Positions 14,710-20,344 of a stretch of 20,344 bases of DNA are shown piece by piece (positions within the stretch are counted from its first letter, which is position 1; the number at the start of each line of letters is the position of its first letter). Made by a program: the position numbers and the translations under genes. The DNA is taken from assembly GCA_913056375.1 (NCBI GenBank), contig CAJXNF010000012.1, forward strand, positions 1 to 20,344. The letters are read 5' to 3'. Under the pieces are notes generated by a model, which saw nothing but the letters and a program-made list of their open reading frames with translations, ran no database searches and was not told the DNA's origin. This DNA is from an uncultured Pseudomonadota bacterium (GTDB lineage: Bacteria > SAR324 > NAC60-12).

Positions 14710-16389
14710 TCAGCGTTGCGAGGCCTGCTCCTCAAGCAACTTCGTTAGCTCATAGGGGGAGAAGATGCCCTCGGTTACCTCACCATTGCGAAGACGAAGT
14801 TGAGTTCCGTCATCATTTTCGTAGAGAGTTCCCACCACATTGCCTGACTCATCCTGCCATTCAACTCCGTAGCGGGCTTCACCATCAGACTGAGTGGGAA
14901 CTACACGTCCCTTGAAGGGTACTTGAGCCAGGTTTTTCAGGTTCTGCTGCATCTGTTGGTACTGACGTTCCAACTTTTGCAGGGCACGTTGGAGTTCCAG
15001 AGTATTTTCAAAGCGGGTCAGTTTGTCTGCCCAATAGAGATAAATATCACCAGCTGCTTCCAGAACCGCAGTGGGTGCTCCTAAATCACTTAACTCTGCC
15101 GGCAGACTGCTTTTATTTTGTAGAGAAGACTCCAGCTGGCGTGCGGTTCCCTTGGACACCTGCCTTGTGGGCATGTCGAAGCTGAGATTGATCAGCATAT
15201 CCTTGACATCCACCGGCTCTGGATCTGGCAAAGCAGGGTTACTCTCTACCGTTCGGGTTGGCCCAGTGGGTTTGAAGACCAATTGAGGTAGTTTTTCTCC
15301 CAATCCGGCACGGTCTGAGGAGGGCAGAAATATCGCCAACAAGAACACCACTGTCCCGACTACTGCGGCTGTACCCATCCACCACCAGATCGGCCGTTTT
15401 TTTCGCTCTGTCCGGTTCTCTTCCCGACCATAAGTTTGGCCTGAACCATCATCCGTGTATCCCCTGACTTTTCGTTCTTCTCGCTCGGGTTGGTTCTCTT
15501 CTGCAATATTCAGTAGGTCTGGAGTGATAATCGGCTCTCGAGTCAGTCGCTCAAGTTCAGCGACCAGTTGAGCGTTGCGACGCTGCACCCACTTGACTTT
15601 GTCCAGTAGTTCAAAGCCATTGGTCTGCACCTGAATCTGACGGGCATCGTCAATCAGACGTTGAACGCTGGGAGGAAATCTGGAGGTCGGTACCGGTGTC
15701 TTGAGTATGTCTCGGCACCGATAACGAAGTTCTGTCGTCAGCATCTGGGACATTGAAACCAGTACATGCCAGCGCTCCCGATTGAGTAGCGGTGGTGGCT
15801 GTGGGATCTTCAGCAGGACTTCCTCGTCCAGGGGCATGTCTGGATTGTCTTCTCCGGATTCTGCCTTGCCTCCGGCCTCTCGTCGCTTTCGTGCTTGCTG
15901 TTGGCGGTGCAGGTGTTCCCATTCCTTTTTGTAATCTCGCCAAGCACTGTGGAAGGAGTCCCACAGCTGTCTCAGTTCATCTCCACACTCCTGATGCATA
16001 CCGAACAGAGGAGCCATTTCTGGATAGCGCTCTGAGCTACGCTTGCGCAGGTGAACAGATAGCTTATACATCTGCTCATATTGGTTGGCCACTTCCTTTT
16101 GTTGTGATTCGCAGTTCAGCCACTCCCGCTTGGTCAGTGGCTTCTTCCAGTCGATCACAATCGGGTAGCTGAGCACTTGCAGGCGCAGAAAGTCGAGGTA
16201 GAGTTCATCCAGCACCAACGGACCCGTACCTGGCACATGCGCCTCTGTCTGCTGTTTGAGTTTTCCCCAAGCATAGATGATCTCATTTTCCTTGCGACTG
16301 GCATCTGTCAACGACAATAGATTGCGCCAGTGCTCGGTTTGGATCGGTATAATTTTGGGAACCTCTGCGGTAGTTGCAACTTCTGGCAT
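14710..16389 (-). CDS. unknown single-pass membrane protein (559 aa)
   Basis: I do not recognise this family. The ATG at 16389 gives 559 residues without signal peptide. Residues 1-330 are hydrophilic, helical and rich in Trp, Arg, Gln and Glu, with a charged low-complexity stretch around 160-190 and a Pro-rich IPQPPPLL at 195-202. A single transmembrane segment (about 334-355, IWWWMGTAAVVGTVVFLLAI) follows a basic patch, predicting a cytoplasmic N-terminus and a periplasmic C-terminus. The C-terminal part holds a coiled-coil-like region (about 455-490) and a small beta-rich end (500-545, RYGVEWQDESGNVVGTLYEN). It lies 83 bases upstream of ftsY on the same strand and is divergent from another unknown gene across 147 bases, so the two may share control. 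A link to protein targeting or the envelope is only a guess from position and topology. Confidence 0.85.
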   Translation of the reverse strand: MPEVATTAEVPKIIPIQTEHWRNLLSLTDASRKENEIIYAWGKLKQQTEAHVPGTGPLVLDELYLDFLRLQVLSYPIVIDWKKPLTKREWLNCESQQKEVANQYEQMYKLSVHLRKRSSERYPEMAPLFGMHQECGDELRQLWDSFHSAWRDYKKEWEHLHRQQQARKRREAGGKAESGEDNPDMPLDEEVLLKIPQPPPLLNRERWHVLVSMSQMLTTELRYRCRDILKTPVPTSRFPPSVQRLIDDARQIQVQTNGFELLDKVKWVQRRNAQLVAELERLTREPIITPDLLNIAEENQPEREERKVRGYTDDGSGQTYGREENRTERKKRPIWWWMGTAAVVGTVVFLLAIFLPSSDRAGLGEKLPQLVFKPTGPTRTVESNPALPDPEPVDVKDMLINLSFDMPTRQVSKGTARQLESSLQNKSSLPAELSDLGAPTAVLEAAGDIYLYWADKLTRFENTLELQRALQKLERQYQQMQQNLKNLAQVPFKGRVVPTQSDGEARYGVEWQDESGNVVGTLYENDDGTQLRLRNGEVTEGIFSPYELTKLLEEQASQR

Positions 16390-16536
16390 AGGTTGTCGAT
16401 GGTTTGGTTTGAAGGTCTGGTTGTTTTGTGTAAGCTAACTCATTTTCCTGCAAATTTCTCGCAAAGCTTTTTGGATTCCTGACAAAGCTCTCGCTATGAG
16501 GAAATTCTACAAGTTCAAGTTTCCTGCACGAGCCGC

Positions 16537-18246
16537 ATGCAACTGGTAGGTATCGGTTTTAATCCATCCTTCTGGCGTTTTCTTTTACAGCGACTGGAAA
16601 AACACACGGGACACGGTCCACTTGTTGGCACACTGCTAGACCCTTCCTACTTACAACCGGATCGTCTAGTATCCACTTGTGCCCACTTGCAGGACCTGCA
16701 ACCTGTCTTCACCTTTTTCACACCACATGGCTTCCGAGAGCATCGGGACTGCATCTTTTTTCTTTCACAAATGCAGGCACGACTGCGAGAAGTTCCCTTG
16801 GCGCTGGTGTTGGAAAATATTCAGGAAGAGCTGAGTCCTTTCTTGCCACCCAGTCCCTGGGTTCGCCTAACCAACCAGATGCATTTTCGGGTTTCCCATC
16901 CCGGAGTGTTCCTAACCCAAAAGTTACGCTCTTTTCCCTGGATCAACCTGCAATCCCGTGTCTCCATGCTGGAGTACGTTGACCCACGAGAAGGCTGGTG
17001 TCGTCGCACTGTTCAGGATTTACCGCCACAAACCCTGCTGGCGCTGGATCAGATTCGCTTCCTGGAAGCTGACGACAGGACCCAGTCTGTGCAGGAATGG
17101 CTGACTACCTTTCTGGCACAGCAAGCCAAGAGCGTAGAAGCACAGCAGGTCAAAGGGCTACTCCGAACCGACAAGGGATTGTTCCTTTTCCCAGGAGTAC
17201 CACTGGATGGTGTGATCGAGTTTTCACTTGGAGATGTGAAGATCAAAACCATCTTGGTGCATCGACAGCTCTCCGACCATTCGGCTGCGTTCCGGCGTAC
17301 TCTGCAGTATCTGGAGACACACGCCAAGCGTCAGCAACCAGTTGCTCCACGACCACAGGCGCTCCGTTGCTTGGGCAGCCTACCAATCTTGAATGAACTA
17401 GCCCGCTCCATTCTAGCCACTCGTGGATTCAACAACGTCGAAAGTGTCGAAAGCCTACAACCCGGACAACATCAATTGGGCAATGATCTTCAGGGATTCT
17501 ACCTACGTACCCTGCCTTCAGTAGAATTGAAAGGCAACGTCATTGACCTCAGGAAGGCGATCAGTGGATTACTGGAACCGGTGTTGGATTTTGTAGAATG
17601 GCCCACGGTAGAGGTACCCAAGACGATTGCCAGTACTCCCATGCAACGCAAGGAGTTGGACGAACGACGAGAAAAATTAATTCGTGAAGATGAAAAACTT
17701 CGACAGGAACAGCAACGACTGCGGGCTCATCAGGAGCTATACGATCAGGAACAGCAAGTACTGGATCGAGTCGCCATAGTGGGAAGACAGTTGGTCGAGC
17801 AACTGGGCAGGAGCCTACCTTGGGAGGAGGTCGCTCAGAATCCCGCCGAATTCACTGGTCGACAGGTCCTGTTATGGTGTGAAGAAGAAGAAATTGTTGC
17901 GGAGATGATGCGGAGTCTGGGCAATGTTCCCAAGCGGCTCTGGGTCAATCCAAACGACTACCGGGAATCCGACGATCTACTCCGCTTGGACATTAATACC
18001 TATTGTAGTTATGCACAGGATGGCAACTGGATTGTCACTACTCACAGTCGACAACACCTGGAGCAACTAGTCAGCGTTATCTTTACAGAACAACAGCGGG
18101 TTCAAGCAATCAACCGACAGCGAGAACAGGCGCTGGAAGGCATCGAACGATCACTGCAACAACTGCAGCAACGCAAGGAGCAACTGGCGTTGCACTGGCT
18201 CTACGTTTCTTTGCAACAAACCCTCAGTCCACATCTGACAAACTGA
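16537..18246 (+). CDS. unknown cytoplasmic protein with coiled coils (569 aa)
   Basis: I do not recognise this family. The protein has 569 residues, no signal peptide and no membrane segment. The first 360 residues look globular with alternating hydrophobic strands (MQLVGIGFNPSFWRFLLQRL at the start; LLRTDKGLFLFPGVPLDG near 208-225). A charged coiled coil covers about 370-412, a second small globular region 415-515 contains GRQVLLWCEEEEIV and NWIVTTHSRQHLEQLV, and a Gln/Glu/Arg coiled coil (517-552) ends the chain. No nucleotide-binding loop or known catalytic motif is visible. The ATG at 16537 lacks a clear Shine-Dalgarno. It is divergent from the unknown membrane protein and converges with hisI at 51 bases. 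Base composition and Gln-rich codon use resemble its neighbours, so recent transfer is not suggested. Confidence 0.85.
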   Translation: MQLVGIGFNPSFWRFLLQRLEKHTGHGPLVGTLLDPSYLQPDRLVSTCAHLQDLQPVFTFFTPHGFREHRDCIFFLSQMQARLREVPLALVLENIQEELSPFLPPSPWVRLTNQMHFRVSHPGVFLTQKLRSFPWINLQSRVSMLEYVDPREGWCRRTVQDLPPQTLLALDQIRFLEADDRTQSVQEWLTTFLAQQAKSVEAQQVKGLLRTDKGLFLFPGVPLDGVIEFSLGDVKIKTILVHRQLSDHSAAFRRTLQYLETHAKRQQPVAPRPQALRCLGSLPILNELARSILATRGFNNVESVESLQPGQHQLGNDLQGFYLRTLPSVELKGNVIDLRKAISGLLEPVLDFVEWPTVEVPKTIASTPMQRKELDERREKLIREDEKLRQEQQRLRAHQELYDQEQQVLDRVAIVGRQLVEQLGRSLPWEEVAQNPAEFTGRQVLLWCEEEEIVAEMMRSLGNVPKRLWVNPNDYRESDDLLRLDINTYCSYAQDGNWIVTTHSRQHLEQLVSVIFTEQQRVQAINRQREQALEGIERSLQQLQQRKEQLALHWLYVSLQQTLSPHLTN

Positions 18247-18297
18247 GTGTGGGAAGCCTCTTCAAAGCGTCTCTTCTCTCTAGTTCACCGCGCCTCT

Positions 18298-18666
18298 TCA
18301 TCGATCTGCTGTAGACCACTCCAACTGCTGACCAACCAACTTGCGATAGAAGCAATTTGGCCTCCCCGTGTGGCACGCGGGGCCTTGCTGCTCCACTAGG
18401 TACAGCAGCGTATCTTGATCGCAGTCAATCCGGATCTCACAAATTTTTTGAATGTGTCCCGATGACTCTCCCTTTTGCCAAAGCTGATCACGAGAACGAG
18501 AATAGTAGTGAGCCAGACCCGTTTTTTGTGTGAGTGACAGGGCCTCTTGATTCGCATAGGCCAGCATCAGCACTTCTTGAGACTGGGCATCCTGGACCAC
18601 CACAGGCATCAAACCGTTCAACTTGGCAAAATCTGGCTGGAAATCGAGACCCTCGTCCAAGTGCAT
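18298..18666 (-). CDS. hisI: phosphoribosyl-AMP cyclohydrolase
   Basis: Third step of histidine synthesis: opens the purine ring of phosphoribosyl-AMP. The 122-residue product is the single-domain form without the HisE pyrophosphohydrolase fusion. Key residues: Asp81, Asp83 and Asp85 of the metal-binding IDCDQDT, and zinc cysteines Cys82, Cys98 and Cys105 (spacing 16 and 7, as in characterised enzymes) in DCDQD, GPACHT and PNCFYR; SRSRDQLWQKGESSGH (56-71) is the family signature. The ATG at 18666 lies 4 bases after the lysS stop and has GGGGAA upstream; a TTG five codons earlier would overlap lysS. It is thus the second gene of a lysS-hisI unit, away from any other his gene, and converges with the unknown plus-strand gene. 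Confidence 0.97.
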   Translation of the reverse strand: MHLDEGLDFQPDFAKLNGLMPVVVQDAQSQEVLMLAYANQEALSLTQKTGLAHYYSRSRDQLWQKGESSGHIQKICEIRIDCDQDTLLYLVEQQGPACHTGRPNCFYRKLVGQQLEWSTADR

Positions 18667-18670
18667 TGTG

Positions 18671-20182
18671 TCATTCCCCAAATTGTTCAGGGCGTAGGGT
18701 CGGGAAGAGGATTACATCACGGATGTTGTTCTGTCCAGTTAGCAGCATGACCATCCGGTCCATGCCGATACCAATCCCACCCATCGGAGGCATTCCATAT
18801 TCCATCGCTCGTAAAAAGTCCTCATCCAGCGGATGGGTTTCTGCTTCTCCACCTCGGCCCCGCTCGACCTGCTCTTCCATCAACTGCCTTTGACGGATCG
18901 GATCGTTCAATTCCGAGTAGGCGTTCGCGACCTCCCAACCCATCACATAGGCTTCAAATCTCTCAATCAATTCTGGATTCTGCCGATGTTGCTTGCAAAG
19001 TGGGCTGGATTCCTTTGGGTAATCAGTGATGAAAGTAGGCTGGACTAACTGGGACTCACAGCTTTCCTCAAAAATCAACTGCATAGCACGACCGCGACTG
19101 AAGCTCCCATCCAAATGCCAGCCCTTAGCGACTAATAATGCCTGCACTTCTTCATCACTGAGTGTCGTGAAGGAAATTCCAGCAAACTGCTCGATTGCTT
19201 CCAACATTGTCAACCGAGGCCACGGTGCCTTAACATCGATCGTTGTTCCCTCGAATTCAAACTGTGTAGAACCATGAACTGCCAAAGCACAGCGTTCAAA
19301 GATGCTCTCACAGTGGCGCATCATGTCGTGGTAGTCCGCATAGGCCTGGTAAAATTCCAATGCAGAAAACTCAGGATTGTGCGTGCGGTCGATACCCTCA
19401 TTTCGGAAATTCTTGATGAACTCAAATACTCGATCAAAGCCCCCGATCACGAGACGTTTCAGGAACAGTTCGTTTGAAATCCGCAGGTAAAAATCGATTC
19501 CCAGGGCCTTGTGCCGAGTTACAAAGGGAGTTGCGTTCGCACCGCCGTAGACCGACTGCAATGTGGGGGTTTCAACTTCAAGAAATTGCTGCTCCAGCAA
19601 GTAGGTTCGTACTGTCTGAAAGATCAGCGAGCGCTGACGGAAGACCTGAGCCACCTCGGCGTTGAGGGCTAAATCGACATAGCGCTGTCGATAGCGGAAC
19701 TCCTTGTCCTTGACCTCATCATAGACAACGCGTTCACCTGCAATCTCCTTGACCTTGGGAACCGGCATTGCCCGAATCGCCTTTGACAATACTTCCAAGC
19801 GATTTGCGCGGAGTGTCAGTTCCCCTGTTTGCGTGCGCATCATCACCCCCTGCAAACCAAGGAAGTCGCCTAAGTCACAGAGGTTGAAAACTTCGAAGGA
19901 CTCTTCACCAACCTCATCTTTGCGCACATAAACCTGAAGCCGCTCATGGGCTGCCTGAATGTTGGCAAAGATCGCCTTGCCCTTGCCACGCACAGCCATC
20001 AAGCGGCCTGCAAGTGATATTGGCGTTGCATCCGTCAGCAGTGTATCTGCCTGATCACGAAGCTCTTGGATCGTATGAGTGCTCTGGAAAGCGTAAGGAT
20101 AGGGCGAAGTGCCCTGGTCACGCAGCTGTTGCAGTTTTTCCAGACGAATACTGCGGCTATCTGCGGTGGAGTCGGGTTGCAT
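18671..20182 (-). CDS. lysS: lysyl-tRNA synthetase, class II
   Basis: Charges tRNA-Lys. The 503 residues match bacterial LysRS. The N-terminal OB-fold anticodon-binding domain covers about 55-135 (SLAGRLMAVRGKGKAIFANI at the start). The class II core shows motif 1 around 195-215, motif 2 FRNEGIDRTHNPEFSALE at 259-276, and motif 3 GGIGIGMDRMVMLLTG at 468-483 followed by IRDVILFPTLRP. WEVANAYSELNDP (416-428) is also typical. The C-terminus is complete. The ATG at 20182 gives a short lead-in before the conserved EKLQQLRDQG, with no strong Shine-Dalgarno. hisI begins 4 bases past its stop, an arrangement that suggests co-transcription. Confidence 0.98.
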   Translation of the reverse strand: MQPDSTADSRSIRLEKLQQLRDQGTSPYPYAFQSTHTIQELRDQADTLLTDATPISLAGRLMAVRGKGKAIFANIQAAHERLQVYVRKDEVGEESFEVFNLCDLGDFLGLQGVMMRTQTGELTLRANRLEVLSKAIRAMPVPKVKEIAGERVVYDEVKDKEFRYRQRYVDLALNAEVAQVFRQRSLIFQTVRTYLLEQQFLEVETPTLQSVYGGANATPFVTRHKALGIDFYLRISNELFLKRLVIGGFDRVFEFIKNFRNEGIDRTHNPEFSALEFYQAYADYHDMMRHCESIFERCALAVHGSTQFEFEGTTIDVKAPWPRLTMLEAIEQFAGISFTTLSDEEVQALLVAKGWHLDGSFSRGRAMQLIFEESCESQLVQPTFITDYPKESSPLCKQHRQNPELIERFEAYVMGWEVANAYSELNDPIRQRQLMEEQVERGRGGEAETHPLDEDFLRAMEYGMPPMGGIGIGMDRMVMLLTGQNNIRDVILFPTLRPEQFGE

Positions 20183-20258
20183 GAATATTTGAATCAGTCA
20201 GCGTAAAAAGGAGGGCAAAATAGTCGTGTTACATCTATCAAGCGTCGAATCCCTCGAC

Positions 20259-20344
20259 TCAATGTCGGCGAGATTCAAACAACTGTTGTGAGAAACCCAG
20301 CATCTGCTGCTGGATTTGATCGTGAGAAGCCTCAGGATAGGCCT
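20259..20344 (-). CDS. possible C-terminal end of an unknown gene (partial)
   Basis: The minus strand is open from the right edge to a TGA at 20259-20261, giving 27 residues ending AYPEASHDQIQQQMLGFSQQLFESRRH if read as AYPEASHDQIQ then QQMLGFSQQLFESRRH. The text is helical and amphipathic, like a protein tail, and its Gln-rich style matches neighbouring genes. It would lie 76 bases upstream of lysS on the same strand. Short open stretches occur by chance (another frame is open here too), and nothing identifies a family. A 5-bp stem (GTCGA 20244-20248 with TCGAC 20254-20258) directly follows the stop but has no T-tract. Confidence 0.4.
   Translation of the reverse strand, partial: AYPEASHDQIQQQMLGFSQQLFESRRH

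Noticed and set aside
16390..16536. Promoters in the divergent gap between the two unknown genes
   Set aside because: Hexamer candidates on both strands (for example TTGGAT with TATGAG on plus) match consensus too weakly to report as features.
18247..18297. Terminator between the unknown plus gene and hisI
   Set aside because: Only a 4-bp stem (GAAG/CTTC) was found and no T-tract follows; not enough to call.

Overview
The window is a densely coded, roughly 50% GC bacterial chromosome segment made almost wholly of housekeeping and envelope genes. The envelope genes (secreted proteins, a periplasmic PPIase anchored in the inner membrane, a DsbD-type periplasmic domain, RodA) point to a Gram-negative, proteobacterium-like organism. 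An FtsY with an N-terminal membrane segment and a ferrochelatase with an internal cysteine-rich insert fit a deltaproteobacterial or SAR324-like lineage, but that placement is inference and cannot be settled by reading alone. No tRNA, rRNA, insertion sequence, CRISPR array, phage gene or integrase was seen. No gene-free stretch exceeds 300 bases.

Layout, left to right. The 5' part of dnaE (replicative DNA polymerase alpha, minus) runs off the left edge. Upstream of it on the same strand lies ahcY (S-adenosylhomocysteine hydrolase), ending in a strong hairpin. A 244-bp divergent region separates ahcY from an orphan membrane histidine kinase (plus). A 66-residue unknown protein (minus) converges on the kinase. 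A 239-bp region rich in repeats and dyads separates that small gene from a secreted two-SH3-domain protein (plus). Next comes a minus-strand operon, ppiD-like PPIase, DsbD N-terminal-domain protein, hemH, divergent from a plus-strand operon of rodA, gltX and a secreted protein with a C-terminal formylglycine-generating-enzyme-like (FGE-like) domain. ftsY and a 559-residue unknown single-pass membrane protein follow on minus. The latter is divergent from a 569-residue unknown cytoplasmic protein on plus. lysS and hisI (minus, tightly coupled) close the window, with a possible gene tail at the right edge.

How the genes relate: the core genes cover replication, methyl-cycle recycling, heme synthesis, periplasmic folding and redox, cell elongation, tRNA charging, SRP-dependent targeting and histidine synthesis. 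The parts least explained by known families are the divergent pair of unknown genes at 14710-18246, the stand-alone DsbD-like protein between a chaperone and ferrochelatase, the FGE-like protein lacking the catalytic cysteines, and the small gene at 4409-4609 with its dyad-rich upstream region. I did not find a clear new defence, mobile or CRISPR-like system.
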